64,000 nt of DNA from Achromobacter insuavis (GCF_902859645.1 NZ_CADIJR010000020.1:1-64000); one strand, 5' to 3'; counted from the stretch's first letter, positions 25,265 through 35,238 are shown. Translations and numbers: made by a program. Notes: generated by a model from the letters alone, not told the origin.

Positions 25265-26542
25265 CTACTTCGAATAAACCAAATCCCGTAGTCCCAACGA
25301 CAACCCCGGCCAATAGGTAATCACCATCAGGCAAACAATCACCACCCCCACAAACGGAATCAACGGCTTGATCAACCTCTCCAACGGCAGCTTCGCCACC
25401 GCGCAGGCCGCGAACAGATTCACCCCGAACGGCGGCGTGATCATGCCCAGGGCCAGGTTGACCACCATGATGATGCCGAAGTGCACCGGGTCCACCCCGA
25501 ACTTCAGCGCCACCGGCAGCAGCAGCGGGGCCAGCACCACGATCGAGGCCGAGGTCTCGATGAACATGCCGATCACGAACAGCGCCAGGTTCACGCCCAT
25601 CAGGAACGAGAACTGGGTGTCGAACAGCTGCGCCAGCCACACGCCCAGCGCATCGGGGATGCCGGCGCGGTTCAGCAGGAAGCTGAAGACGCCGGCGTTG
25701 GCGATCACGAACATGATCACGGCCGTCGACACCACCGACTTGTGCAGCGTGTCCGACAGTTGCTTGAAGCTCAGGCGGCGGTAGACGAACTTGCCCACCA
25801 CCACCGCGTACATCACCGCCACCACCGAGGCCTCGGTCGGGGTGAAGACGCCGCCGTAGATGCCGCCCAGGATGATCACCGGCATCATCAGCGCCAGCCA
25901 GGCGCGCTTGAAGGCCGGCCACAGCGGCAGGCGGCCTTCGCCGTCGCGTTTGCCCAGGTTGTTGCGCTTGGCGTAGAACCAGACGTAGAACATCAGCGCC
26001 ACGCCGATCAGGATGCCGGGCATGACGCCGGCGATGAATAGCTCGCCGGTGGAGGTGTCTGTGGACACCGCGAACAGGATCATCGGGATCGACGGCGGGA
26101 TGATCACGCCCAGCTCGGCCGCGCTGGCCTGCAATGACGCGGCGAAGGGCGCGGGATAGCCGTGGCGGATCATGGCCGGGATCAGGATGGCGCCCACCGC
26201 GAAGGTGGTGGCGACGCTGGAGCCGGCGACCGCGGCGAAGATCATGCAGGTCAGCACGCAGGTGCAGGCCAGGCCGCCCTGGATGCCGCCGACCACGCTC
26301 TTGGCGAACTCCACCATGCGTTCGGAGATGCCGCCGGCTTCCATCAGGTTGCCGGCCAGGATGAAGAACGGAATGGCGACCAGCGGGTACTTGTCCAGCG
26401 CGGCGAACAACTGCTGGGCCACCACCAGCCAGGGCAGGTTGGCGGCGCCGACCCCCGCCAGGCTGGCCAGCCCGATCGACACGGCGACCGGCACGGACAG
26501 CCCGAAGAAAATCAGCATCGAGACAATCATTAATTGGGACAT
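25265..26542 (-). CDS. dctM: TRAP transporter large permease, DctM type
   Basis: 425-aa inner-membrane protein with about 12-13 hydrophobic helices. It resembles DctM/SiaM throughout (PLVAIPFFILAGNLMEAGGI, IIPPSIPMILFAVSTDTS, ALGMITPPFGVNLFAAC). It provides the sodium-coupled translocation step of a tripartite TRAP importer. It is last in the dctP-dctQ-dctM order on the minus strand, 34 bp after dctQ. Its 3' end faces the repeat-rich region. Confidence 0.95.
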   Translation of the reverse strand: MSQLMIVSMLIFFGLSVPVAVSIGLASLAGVGAANLPWLVVAQQLFAALDKYPLVAIPFFILAGNLMEAGGISERMVEFAKSVVGGIQGGLACTCVLTCMIFAAVAGSSVATTFAVGAILIPAMIRHGYPAPFAASLQASAAELGVIIPPSIPMILFAVSTDTSTGELFIAGVMPGILIGVALMFYVWFYAKRNNLGKRDGEGRLPLWPAFKRAWLALMMPVIILGGIYGGVFTPTEASVVAVMYAVVVGKFVYRRLSFKQLSDTLHKSVVSTAVIMFVIANAGVFSFLLNRAGIPDALGVWLAQLFDTQFSFLMGVNLALFVIGMFIETSASIVVLAPLLLPVALKFGVDPVHFGIIMVVNLALGMITPPFGVNLFAACAVAKLPLERLIKPLIPFVGVVIVCLMVITYWPGLSLGLRDLVYSK

Positions 26543-26576
26543 GGCGATATCGGCTGCTTGGATTCGGGACGGGGGC

Positions 26577-27077
26577 TCAACCCTGCGCGTCGTTGCGCAC
26601 GGGCGTGTTGTCTTCCTCGCCGGCGCACCAGCGCGCCAGCACGGCGATGGCGGCGAGCGTCGCGCCCACCGGGATCGCCAGGTAGATCCAGGAAATCGAG
26701 ATGTCCAGGCTGGGCACGTTCTGGAAACGCACGCGGTAGGTCATCTGGCCGCCGATCCAGGCGATGAAGCCGAGAAAGCCGGCGCAGACCAGGCCGATGA
26801 CGGCTTCCAGGATGCGGCGGCGCATGCCGCCCAGCAGGTTGCGCAGCAGTTCGACGCTGATCATGGCGCCGTGGCGGAAGGCCAGGGCCACGCCCAGCAA
26901 CACCGTCCAGATCAGCAGGGCGCGGGTCAGCACCTCGCTCCAGTCGGCGGGCGAATGCAGCACGAAGCGGGCGATGACCTGGTAGAAGGCGGCGGCCGCG
27001 GCGGCCACCAGCAGGAGTTGGGCGATGACCGACACCAGTTTGAACAGGACGCGGTCGAAGGCGCAGAGCAGACGCAT
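26577..27077 (-). CDS. dctQ: TRAP transporter small permease, DctQ type
   Basis: 166-aa membrane protein with four TM helices. The conserved stretches ALLIWTVLLGVALAFRHGAMI and RRILEAVIGLVCAGFLGFIAWIGG are typical of DctQ. It partners the large permease. It is separated from dctP by 94 bp, a larger gap than within the rest of the operon. Confidence 0.92.
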   Translation of the reverse strand: MRLLCAFDRVLFKLVSVIAQLLLVAAAAAAFYQVIARFVLHSPADWSEVLTRALLIWTVLLGVALAFRHGAMISVELLRNLLGGMRRRILEAVIGLVCAGFLGFIAWIGGQMTYRVRFQNVPSLDISISWIYLAIPVGATLAAIAVLARWCAGEEDNTPVRNDAQG

Positions 27078-27171
27078 GAGGATTTCCAGGGGCGGATGAC
27101 AGGGCGCGCGGCGCCAGGGGGCGGGCGGAAACCGTTTCCGTCCGCCACCCGTGGCGGTGCCGGCCTTGCGC

Positions 27172-28146
27172 TTACTTGGTGTCGCGGATCGACTCGATCA
27201 GCTTCTTGTCGAACTTCTTGTAGTACTCGGGGTAGGCCGGCTCGACGGCGGCGGCGAAGGCGGCGCGGTCGACTTCCGTGACCTGCATGCCTTCCTTCTT
27301 GAGCTGCTCGACGCCGGTCTTCTCGATGTTGTCGACGTAGGCGCGCATGGCCTGGGCCGATTCCTTGCCGGCCTTGTCGAACTTGGCCTTGTCCTCGGCC
27401 GACAGGCCGTCATAGACGTTGGACGACATCAGCACCAGCGCCGGGCCGTAGACGTGGCCGGTCAGCGCCAGGTACTTCTGCATCTGCGACAGCTTGGCCG
27501 AGGTGATGACCGACAGCGGGTTTTCCTGGCCGTCGATGGTGCCCTGCTGCAAGGCGGTGGCCACTTCCGGCCAGGCCATCGGGGTCGGCAGGATGCCGAT
27601 CTGGCGGAAGGCGGTGATGTGGATCGGGTTTTCCGTGGTGCGGATCTTCAGGCCCTTGGCGTCGGCCGGCGTCTTGACCGGGCGCACGTTGTTGGTCAGG
27701 TGGCGGAAGCCCTGTTCGCCCCAGGCCAGCGCGATGATGCCGCGGCTGGGGAACTTTGCCAGCATATCCTGTCCGATCTTGCTGTCGAGCACGTTGCGGG
27801 CGTGTTGCAGGTCGCGCAGCAGGAAGGGGATGTCGAAGACGCCGGTCTCGGGCACGAAGTTCAGGGTGGCGCCGGTCGAGACGATGGCCAGGTCGATGGT
27901 GCCGATCTGCAGGCCCTCGATCACTTCGCGCTCGCCGCCCAGCGCGCTGTTGGCGAATTGCTGTACCTTGTACTTGCCGTTGCTGGATGCCTCGATCGAC
28001 TTGGCCAGGGCGTCGGCGCCGGCGCCATAGTGCGACGACGTGGACAGGGCATAGGCCATCTTCAGGGGAGTCTGGGCCGAGGCGGCCAGGGGCGCGGCGA
28101 CCGCGCAGGCGGCAAGGATCGTGGCCGCGAGCCAGGATTTACGCAT
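27172..28146 (-). CDS. dctP: TRAP transporter solute-binding protein, DctP type
   Basis: 324-aa periplasmic receptor. Signal peptide MRKSWLAATILAACAVAAPL...ASA, then the DctP pattern including GLKIRTTENPIHITAFRQIG, in which the conserved Arg binds substrate carboxylate, and GAQPTPMAWPE-like LPTPMAWPEVATALQQGTID. The ATG at 28146 follows GGAGAAG. First gene of the TRAP operon, divergent from the FtsX-like permease gene. The ligand is probably a C4 or similar carboxylic acid, from the family only. Confidence 0.93.
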   Translation of the reverse strand: MRKSWLAATILAACAVAAPLAASAQTPLKMAYALSTSSHYGAGADALAKSIEASSNGKYKVQQFANSALGGEREVIEGLQIGTIDLAIVSTGATLNFVPETGVFDIPFLLRDLQHARNVLDSKIGQDMLAKFPSRGIIALAWGEQGFRHLTNNVRPVKTPADAKGLKIRTTENPIHITAFRQIGILPTPMAWPEVATALQQGTIDGQENPLSVITSAKLSQMQKYLALTGHVYGPALVLMSSNVYDGLSAEDKAKFDKAGKESAQAMRAYVDNIEKTGVEQLKKEGMQVTEVDRAAFAAAVEPAYPEYYKKFDKKLIESIRDTK

Positions 28147-28259
28147 TGTCTTCTCCAGGGATTCGGTATTTTTTTGCAGTGGGTGTGCGGCGCCGCAAGG
28201 CGCTTCGCGCATGATAGCGGGATTCGGCCCCCATTCCGGCCGTTGGTTAACATTGGCAG

Positions 28260-30791
28260 ATGATGGATTTCCCTGATGTCTCACGGGCCAGGCGCCCCGG
28301 CTTTTGGACCACCCTGGCGCTGGGCGCCCGCATGATGATGCGCGACGCCCGCGCCGGCGAGCTGCGCCTGCTGGTGCTGGCCCTGGTGGTGGCGGTGGCC
28401 GCCGTCACCAGCGTCGGCTTCCTGGCCGACCGCGTCAGCCGGGCGCTGGAGCGCGACGCCGGGCAGATGCTGGGCGCCGACCTGGTGCTGGACGCCGACG
28501 AGCCGGTGCCGGCCGCCTTCCTCGACCAGGCCCGCGAACGCGGCCTGTCCGTCTCCAATACCTGGCAGTTCCCGTCCATGGTCAGCGCCGGCGACGGCGC
28601 CCAGCTCGCCGCCCTCAAGGCGGTCGAGCCGGGCTACCCGCTGCGCGGCGCCCTGCGGGTGACGGACGCGCCGTTCAATCCCGACGGTCCCACCCGCGAC
28701 ATCCCGCCCGAAGGCGCGGTCTGGGTGGACGGCCAGTTGCTGTCGCTGCTGGGCCTGAAGGTCGGCGACACCCTCAATGTGGGCGATGCCCACCTGCGCA
28801 TCGACCGGGTCATCACCTATGAGCCCGACCGCGGCATGCAGTTCGTCAACGTCGCGCCGCGGGTGATGCTGCGGGCCAGCGACCTGCCGGCCACCGGGCT
28901 GATCGCGCCCGGCAGCCGCATCGGCTACGCCCTGCTGGTGGCGGGCCAGCCGGATGCGGTGGCCAACTACTCGGCCTGGCTCGGCCAGAACCTCAAGCGC
29001 GGCCAGAAGGTCGCCACGCTGGAATCGGGCCGGCCCGAGGTGCGCCGCACCCTGGACCGGGCGCAGCGCTTCCTGTCGCTGGTGGCGCTCCTGGCGGTGC
29101 TGATCTCGGCGGTGGCCGTCGCCCTGGCGGCCGGCCGCTACATGACCCGGCATCGCGACGGCATCGCCGTGATGCGCTGCCTGGGGGCGGTGCAGTCGCA
29201 GGTCTCGCGCATGCTGACCCTGGAATTCGCGCTGGTCGGCCTGTTCGCTTCGGCGGCGGGCTGCCTGCTGGGCTATGCGGTGCACCAGGTGCTGGTGATG
29301 CTGCTGGGCACGCTGATCGACACGACCCTGCCCGCGCCGTCGGCCATCCCGGCCCTGCAGGGGCTGCTGACCGGCCTCCTGCTGTTGCTGGGCTTCGCCC
29401 TGCCGGCCCTGGCGCAGTTGCGCCACGTGCCGCCGGCGCGGGTGCTGCGGCGCGACGCCGACGTCATCAGCGCCCGCAGCGCGCTCGGCTACGGCGTCGG
29501 CGCGGTCGGCTTCGCGCTGCTGATCTGGTGGTTCGCCGGCGACGCCAAGCTGGGCGGCGTGGTGGCGGGCGGGTTCCTGGGGGCGTTCGCGCTGTTCGCG
29601 CTGGTGGCCTGGCTCTGCATCCTGGGCCTGGCGCGCCTGCGCGGCCTGGCCGCCGGCCTGCCGGCGCTGCGGTTCGCGCTGGCCGGCGTGGTGCGCCGAC
29701 GCGCCGCCACCATCACCCAGGTGTGCGCGCTGGCGGTGGGCCTGATGGCCCTGCTGCTGCTGGCCATGACCCGCACCGACCTGATCCAGGGCTGGCAGCG
29801 CACGCTGCCGCCGGACGCGCCCAACCGCTTCCTCATCAATGTGCAGCCCGACCAGCGCCAGGCCGTGACCGACGCGCTGACCCGCGAAGGGCTGGGCCAG
29901 ATCGTGCTGTCGCCGATGGTGCGCGGCCGCCTGATCGCCGTCAACGGCAAGCCGGTGGGGCCGGACGACTACGAGGAGCCGCGCGCCAAGCGCCTGGTGG
30001 ACCGTGAATTCAACCTGTCCTACGGCGAGCAGATGCCGTCGTCCAACCGCATCGAGGAGGGCCGCTGGCTCAAGCCGGGTTCGGCCGAGGTGTCGCTGGA
30101 GTCGGGCCTGGCCAAGACCCTGGGCATCAAGCTGGGCGACAAGATGACCTTCGACGTGGCCGGCCAGCAGTTCGAGGTGGCCGTGTCCAGCACCCGACGG
30201 GTGGATTGGGATACGATGCGCGTCAATTTTTTCGCCATCCTGACGCCCGAGACCCTGGCCGACATGCCGCAAAGCTGGATCACATCCTTCTACCTGCCGC
30301 CGGAAAAGGCCCAGGTGCTGCCCGCGCTGGTGCGGCAGTTTCCGAACCTGACGGTGTTCGACGTGGGCGCCATCCTGCAACAGCTGCAGTCGGTGCTCAA
30401 CGAGGTCGGCCGCGCGGTGCAGCTGCTGTTCCTGTTCACGCTGGCGGCCGGCGTGCTGGTGCTGTCGGCCGCGCTGACCGCCACCCGCGACGAACGCATG
30501 CGCGAAGCCGCGGTGCTGCGCGCGCTGGGCGCCACCCGCAGCCAGCTGGCGCGCTCGCAGCGCATCGAGCTGTGGGCCGTGGGCGGCCTGGCCGGCCTGC
30601 TGGCGGCGGCCGGCGCCAGCGCGATCGCTTGGGTTTTATCAACCCAGGTGTTCGATTTCACGATTACCCTCAGCCTTTGGCCCTGGCTGGTGGGGGTCGG
30701 CGCGGGTATGCTCGGCGCCTGGGCCGGTGGCGCGCTGGCGCTGCGCGGCGTGCTGCGCACCCCGCCGCTGGTCACCCTGAGAGAAACCTGA
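28260..30791 (+). CDS. FtsX-family ABC permease (YbbP-like)
   Basis: 843-aa membrane protein with the YbbP/LolC-type layout: an N-terminal TM helix (ELRLLVLALVVAVAAVTSVG), a large periplasmic domain, three TM helices (residues about 260-400), a second repeat of periplasmic domain, and three C-terminal TM helices. FtsX/MacB signatures are visible (RFLSLVALLAVLISAVAVAL; TATRDERMREAAVLRALGAT). Such permeases work with a YbbA/LolD-type ATPase, but none lies beside it here. It overlaps the truncated haemoglobin gene by one base (TGATG). Confidence 0.88.
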   Translation: MMDFPDVSRARRPGFWTTLALGARMMMRDARAGELRLLVLALVVAVAAVTSVGFLADRVSRALERDAGQMLGADLVLDADEPVPAAFLDQARERGLSVSNTWQFPSMVSAGDGAQLAALKAVEPGYPLRGALRVTDAPFNPDGPTRDIPPEGAVWVDGQLLSLLGLKVGDTLNVGDAHLRIDRVITYEPDRGMQFVNVAPRVMLRASDLPATGLIAPGSRIGYALLVAGQPDAVANYSAWLGQNLKRGQKVATLESGRPEVRRTLDRAQRFLSLVALLAVLISAVAVALAAGRYMTRHRDGIAVMRCLGAVQSQVSRMLTLEFALVGLFASAAGCLLGYAVHQVLVMLLGTLIDTTLPAPSAIPALQGLLTGLLLLLGFALPALAQLRHVPPARVLRRDADVISARSALGYGVGAVGFALLIWWFAGDAKLGGVVAGGFLGAFALFALVAWLCILGLARLRGLAAGLPALRFALAGVVRRRAATITQVCALAVGLMALLLLAMTRTDLIQGWQRTLPPDAPNRFLINVQPDQRQAVTDALTREGLGQIVLSPMVRGRLIAVNGKPVGPDDYEEPRAKRLVDREFNLSYGEQMPSSNRIEEGRWLKPGSAEVSLESGLAKTLGIKLGDKMTFDVAGQQFEVAVSSTRRVDWDTMRVNFFAILTPETLADMPQSWITSFYLPPEKAQVLPALVRQFPNLTVFDVGAILQQLQSVLNEVGRAVQLLFLFTLAAGVLVLSAALTATRDERMREAAVLRALGATRSQLARSQRIELWAVGGLAGLLAAAGASAIAWVLSTQVFDFTITLSLWPWLVGVGAGMLGAWAGGALALRGVLRTPPLVTLRET

Positions 30792-31213
30792 TGACGACCT
30801 CCGTCCAAACCCCTGCCGAACCCGTGGAAACCTCCCGCAGCATTTTCGATCTCCTGGGCGGCGAGCCCGGCGTGCGCGCCCTGGTCGACCGCTTCTATGA
30901 CCTGATGGACATGGAGCCGGACCTGAAGGAGCTGCGCGCCGCGCACGGCCCCAGCCTGGACGAGGCCCGCGACAAGCTGTTCTGGTTCCTGTGCGGCTAT
31001 TTCGGCGGCCCGGACCTCTATATAGAGCGCTTCGGCCATCCGCGCCTGCGGGCGCGGCACCTGCCGTTCTCGATCGGCGAGATCGAGCGCGACCAATGGG
31101 TGGCCTGCATGGGCCGCGCCATGGAGGACGAGGGCATCGACCCCGCCCTGGTCGAGCGCCTGCTGCAGGCCTTCTTCGGCGTGGCCGACTGGATGCGCAA
31201 CCGTGAAGGCTGA
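30791..31213 (+). CDS. Group II truncated haemoglobin (trHbO)
   Basis: 140-aa 2-on-2 globin. Tyr36 (RFYDLM, B10), the proximal His90 (RARHLPF) and Trp103 at the G8 place (ERDQWVACM) mark group II, as does the LFWFLCGYFGGPDLY segment. Such proteins bind O2 or NO and are linked to redox or NO stress. It is translationally coupled to the permease before it and overlaps kdkA after it by 11 bp. The family size of 130-140 aa fits exactly. Confidence 0.93.
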   Translation: MTTSVQTPAEPVETSRSIFDLLGGEPGVRALVDRFYDLMDMEPDLKELRAAHGPSLDEARDKLFWFLCGYFGGPDLYIERFGHPRLRARHLPFSIGEIERDQWVACMGRAMEDEGIDPALVERLLQAFFGVADWMRNREG

Positions 31214-31934
31214 GCGGGACCCCTCCGGCGCCCGGCGCCACCGCTGGCCGGCGCCGCTGGCCGGCGCCATGCTGGCCGATCCGCGCCTGGGCGAATCCGG
31301 CCCCGAACTGTTCAACCCGGCCCACTATGGCGACCGCGCCCGGCCGGTCGACGCCGGCGGCCGCCAGGCCGCCTGGTTCGTGCAGGGGCAGGGCTGGCAG
31401 GGCGTGCTGCGGCGCTACCGGCGCGGCGGGTTGATCGCCAAGCTCAGCCGCGACACCTATCTGTGGGCGGGCGAGGCCCGCACCCGCAGCTTCCGCGAGT
31501 TCCGCTTGCTGGCCGCGATGCGCGCCCAGGGGCTGCCGGTGCCGGCGCCGCTGGCCGCGGCCTACTGGCGCCAGGGGCCGACCTACCGCGCCGCCATCGT
31601 GGTCGAGCGCATCCCCGGCGTGCGGCCGCTGGCCCAGGCGCTGGCCGAGCCCCTGTGGCAGCCGGTGGCCGAGGCCATCGCGCGCATGCACCGGGCCGGC
31701 GTCTGGCACGCCGACCTGAACGCCTTCAACATCCTGATCGGCTCGGACGGGCAGGTCTGGCTGATCGATTTCGACCGCGGCACGCAGGGCGGCCTGTCCG
31801 ACCGCCAGCGCCAGGGCAACCTGGAACGCCTGCGCCGCTCCCTGGTCAAAGTGGCGGGGGAGGACGGCGAGCGCTTCTGGCTCAAATTGCGCGACAGCTA
31901 CTGGACCGCCTGGGGGGTTGGCGTACAGCCTTGA
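31203..31934 (+). CDS. kdkA: 3-deoxy-D-manno-octulosonic acid kinase
   Basis: 243-aa kinase-fold enzyme that phosphorylates Kdo in the LPS inner core. The kinase loop WHADLNAFNILIGSDGQ and the metal-binding VWLIDFDRG are intact, and the N-terminal part (AWFVQGQGWQGVLRRYRRGG) is typical of KdkA. It starts with GTG at 31203 inside the truncated-haemoglobin gene. Presence of KdkA fits an LPS with a single phosphorylated Kdo, as in Bordetella and relatives. Confidence 0.9.
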   Translation: MKAERDPSGARRHRWPAPLAGAMLADPRLGESGPELFNPAHYGDRARPVDAGGRQAAWFVQGQGWQGVLRRYRRGGLIAKLSRDTYLWAGEARTRSFREFRLLAAMRAQGLPVPAPLAAAYWRQGPTYRAAIVVERIPGVRPLAQALAEPLWQPVAEAIARMHRAGVWHADLNAFNILIGSDGQVWLIDFDRGTQGGLSDRQRQGNLERLRRSLVKVAGEDGERFWLKLRDSYWTAWGVGVQP

Positions 31935-32084
31935 GGCAGGCGGCGCCACCGGCCCGATCCGGGCCCAATTGCGGCAAATTGCGCTAAATCTCCCGGTAAA
32001 GTTGGGCAGGTCATCGCTAAAAGGCTTTATGATTCCGCCTTTTGGTACTCCTGTAACTTACGGCATATAGCTGGGGGGCTGGTA

Positions 32085-33188
32085 ATGAAACTACGGGCGG
32101 GAATGCGCTGGGCGCTGGGGACGATGCTGATCGCGGCAGCCACGTCGGCGGCGGTGGCGCAGAACAAGGTCGTCAACGTCTACAACTGGGCCGAATACAC
32201 GGCTCCGGACACGATCTCGGGTTTCGAGAAGGAAACCGGCATCAAGGTCCGCTACGACGTCTACGACAGCAACGACACCCTGCAGGCCAAGCTCCTGGCC
32301 GGCAAATCGGGTTACGACGTCGTTGTCCCGTCCACGCATTACGCCTCGCGCCAGATCGAGGCCGGCCTGTTCCAGAAACTGGACAAGTCCAAGATCCCCA
32401 ACTGGAAGTACCTGGATCCCGACGTCATGGCGCTGGTCGCCGCGGTCGATCCCGGCAACGAATACGCCATTCCCTGGGGCTACGGCACCAACGGCCTGGG
32501 CTACAACGTCACCAAGGTCAAGCAGATCATGGGCGACAACGTCGACCTGGGCAACTGGGACATGATCTTCAAGCCCGAGAACGCCGCCAAGCTCAAGGAG
32601 TGCGGCATCTCGATGCTGGACGAGGCCGCGCAGGTGTTCCCGGCGGTGCTCAAGTACCTGGGCAAGGATCCGAACAGCGCCAACCCGGACGACTACAAGG
32701 CCGCGCTGGACGTGCTCAAGCAGATCCGTCCGTACATCCGCCAGTTCAGCTCGTCGGGCTACATCGACGAGCTGGCCGTGGGCGACCTGTGCATGGTCTA
32801 CGGCTTCTCGGGCGACGTCATGATCGCCCGCAAGCGCGCCCAGGAAGCCAAGAAGGCCTATGAAGTGAACTACTTCATTCCCAAGGGCGGCGCCCCGGCC
32901 TGGTTCGACCTGATGGTCATCCCGAAGGACGCGCCGCATCCGGAAGAAGCCCTGGCGTTCATCAACTACATCGAGACGCCCAAGGTCCACGCCGCCATCA
33001 CCAACACCATGTTCTACCCGAACGCCAACAAAGAGGCGCGGCAGTACGTGGTCAAGGACGTGGCCGACAACCCCATGATCTACCCGTCGCCCGAGGTCTC
33101 CAAGACCTTGTATGTCATCAAGGCGCAGCCCTTGAACATCCAACGCCTGCAGACGCGCATGTGGGCCGAGCTGAAATCGGGGCGCTGA
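32085..33188 (+). CDS. potF: Putrescine/polyamine ABC importer binding protein
   Basis: 367-aa periplasmic receptor. Signal peptide (MKLRAGMRWALGTMLIAAAT...AVA) then the PotF/PotD core VVNVYNWAEYTAPDTISGFE, GYDVVVPSTHYASRQIEAG and AIPWGYGTNGLGYN. First gene of a four-gene pot operon with very short gaps. The preceding 150-bp gap is relatively A+T-rich and probably holds the promoter, but no strong -35/-10 pair could be fixed. Confidence 0.93.
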   Translation: MKLRAGMRWALGTMLIAAATSAAVAQNKVVNVYNWAEYTAPDTISGFEKETGIKVRYDVYDSNDTLQAKLLAGKSGYDVVVPSTHYASRQIEAGLFQKLDKSKIPNWKYLDPDVMALVAAVDPGNEYAIPWGYGTNGLGYNVTKVKQIMGDNVDLGNWDMIFKPENAAKLKECGISMLDEAAQVFPAVLKYLGKDPNSANPDDYKAALDVLKQIRPYIRQFSSSGYIDELAVGDLCMVYGFSGDVMIARKRAQEAKKAYEVNYFIPKGGAPAWFDLMVIPKDAPHPEEALAFINYIETPKVHAAITNTMFYPNANKEARQYVVKDVADNPMIYPSPEVSKTLYVIKAQPLNIQRLQTRMWAELKSGR

Positions 33189-33193
33189 GCATC

Positions 33194-34321
33194 ATGACCG
33201 ATAGCCGTTACTCGGCGCAGCTTGCGGCCGATCCGGACGAGTTCGTCCGGGTGACCGACGTGGTGAAGATCTTCGGCGACGTGGTCGCCGTCCGTTCCGT
33301 CAATCTCTCGGTCAAGCGCAACGAGATCTTCGCGCTGCTGGGCAGCTCGGGCAGCGGCAAATCGACCCTGCTGCGCATGCTGGCCGGCTTCGAGGAAGCC
33401 ACCTCGGGCCAGATTCTGCTCGATGGCGAGGACATCACCAACGTGCCGCCGTACCGGCGGCCGGTGAACATGATGTTCCAGTCGTACGCGCTGTTCCCGC
33501 ACATGACGGTCGAGGCCAACGTGGCCTTCGGCCTGAAGCAGGAAGGCGTGGACCGCGCCGAGATCCACGACCGCGTGTTCGAGGCGCTCGACCTGGTGCA
33601 GATGGCCGGCTATTCGCGCCGCAAGCCCAACCAGCTGTCCGGCGGCCAGCAGCAGCGCGTGGCGCTGGCGCGCAGCCTGGTCAAGCGGCCCAAGCTGCTG
33701 CTGCTGGACGAGCCGATGTCGGCGCTGGACAAGCAGATCCGCCAGAAGACCCAGATCGAGCTGGTCAAGATCCTGGAGCAGGTCGGCGTGACCTGCATCA
33801 TGGTCACCCACGACCAGGAAGAGGCCATGACCATGGCGCATCGCCTGGCGGTCATGACCGAAGGCCAGATCGTCCAGTGCGGCACGCCGCAGGACGTCTA
33901 CGCCTTCCCGAACTCGCGCTTCGTCGCCAGCTTCATCGGTTCGACCAACATGTTCACCGGCACCATCGTGGTCGATGAACCCGACCACGTCGCCATCGAA
34001 AGCCCCGAACTGAGCCGCCCGCTGTACGTCAGCCACGGCGTCAGCGAGCCGCTGGGCATGGACGTGCACGTCTCCATCCGCCCCGAGCGCATGGTGGTGT
34101 CGCGCGAGCAGCCCGCCGGCGACTACAACTGGGCCCACGGCATGGTCAGCCACATGGCCTGGATGGGCAGCTACGCGCTCTACCAGATCCGGCTGGATTC
34201 CGGCGCCATGGTCGAGGCCAGCGTGCCCAGCCTGCAGCTGGCCCAACTGGACGCCCCGGGCATCGACGAAGAGATCTTCGTCAGCTGGGACGCCGACAGC
34301 GCGACGGTGCTGGCGTCATGA
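33194..34321 (+). CDS. potG: Polyamine ABC importer ATPase
   Basis: 375-aa ATPase. Walker A LGSSGSGKSTLLRML, Q-loop MMFQSYALFPHMTV, signature LSGGQQQRVALARSL, Walker B LLLLDEPMSALD, then a C-terminal TOBE/MalK-type regulatory domain (from about residue 245). Start ATG at 33194, 5 bp after the potF stop; a longer frame opens inside potF but has no ribosome site. It overlaps potH by ATGA. Confidence 0.94.
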   Translation: MTDSRYSAQLAADPDEFVRVTDVVKIFGDVVAVRSVNLSVKRNEIFALLGSSGSGKSTLLRMLAGFEEATSGQILLDGEDITNVPPYRRPVNMMFQSYALFPHMTVEANVAFGLKQEGVDRAEIHDRVFEALDLVQMAGYSRRKPNQLSGGQQQRVALARSLVKRPKLLLLDEPMSALDKQIRQKTQIELVKILEQVGVTCIMVTHDQEEAMTMAHRLAVMTEGQIVQCGTPQDVYAFPNSRFVASFIGSTNMFTGTIVVDEPDHVAIESPELSRPLYVSHGVSEPLGMDVHVSIRPERMVVSREQPAGDYNWAHGMVSHMAWMGSYALYQIRLDSGAMVEASVPSLQLAQLDAPGIDEEIFVSWDADSATVLAS

Positions 34322-35238
34322 GCCGCTTCTCGCCCCGCGACTGGCTGCCCTCGGGCCGGACGCTGGCGGTGGTGCCGCCGTTCGCCTGGCTGGTGCTGTT
34401 CCTGCTGGTGCCGTTCCTGCTGGTGTTCAAGATCAGCTTCGCCGAGCTCAAGTTCGGCATTCCGCCGTACACCGCGCTGGCGGAATTCAAGGACGAGGCG
34501 GTGCAGTTCAGCCTGCACCTGCGCGGCTACATCCTGCTGTTCACCGACAGCCTGTATTTCGCCACCTACCTCAGCTCGGTCAAGATCGCCGCCATCACCA
34601 CGCTGGCCTGTGTGCTGATCGGCTATCCCATGGCGTACTACATCGCGCGCTCGTCGCCGCGCGTGCGCAACCTGCTGCTGCTGGGCGTGATCCTGCCGTT
34701 CTGGACCTCGCTGCTGCTGCGCGTGTACGCCTGGGTCGGCATCCTGCGCAACGACGGCCTCTTGAACAACTTCCTGCAATGGCTCGGCATCATCTCCAGC
34801 CCGCTGGAGATCTACCGCACCGACCTGGCCGTGTACATCGGCATGGTCTATGCGTACCTGCCGTTCTTCATCCTGCCGCTGTACGCCACGCTGGTGAAGA
34901 TGGACCTGCGCCTGCTGGAAGCCGCCTACGACCTGGGCGCCAAGCCCTGGCAGGCGTTCTGGCAGATCACCGTGCCGCTGTCGCGCCAGGGCGTGATCGC
35001 CGGCGCCATGCTGGTGTTCATCCCGGCGGTCGGCGAATACGTCATTCCCGAAATGCTGGGCGGCGCCAACACGCTGATGATGGGCCGGGTCATGTGGAAC
35101 GAGTTCTTCAACAATACCGATTGGCCGATGGCCTCGGCGGTGACCTGCGTGATGGTGCTGCTGTTGCTGGTGCCGCTGGCGCTGTTCCAGTACAACCAGG
35201 TCAAGCAGCAGGAACTGGCCAGCGGAGGCCGCAAATGA
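34318..35238 (+). CDS. potH: Polyamine ABC importer permease
   Basis: 306-aa permease with about six TM helices. The EAA loop reads LLEAAYDLGAKPWQAFWQIT, and the C-terminal motif GEYVIPEMLGGANTLMMGR is diagnostic for PotB/PotH. It overlaps potG and potI by four bases at each end, consistent with coupled expression of equal amounts. Confidence 0.94.
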   Translation: MSRFSPRDWLPSGRTLAVVPPFAWLVLFLLVPFLLVFKISFAELKFGIPPYTALAEFKDEAVQFSLHLRGYILLFTDSLYFATYLSSVKIAAITTLACVLIGYPMAYYIARSSPRVRNLLLLGVILPFWTSLLLRVYAWVGILRNDGLLNNFLQWLGIISSPLEIYRTDLAVYIGMVYAYLPFFILPLYATLVKMDLRLLEAAYDLGAKPWQAFWQITVPLSRQGVIAGAMLVFIPAVGEYVIPEMLGGANTLMMGRVMWNEFFNNTDWPMASAVTCVMVLLLLVPLALFQYNQVKQQELASGGRK

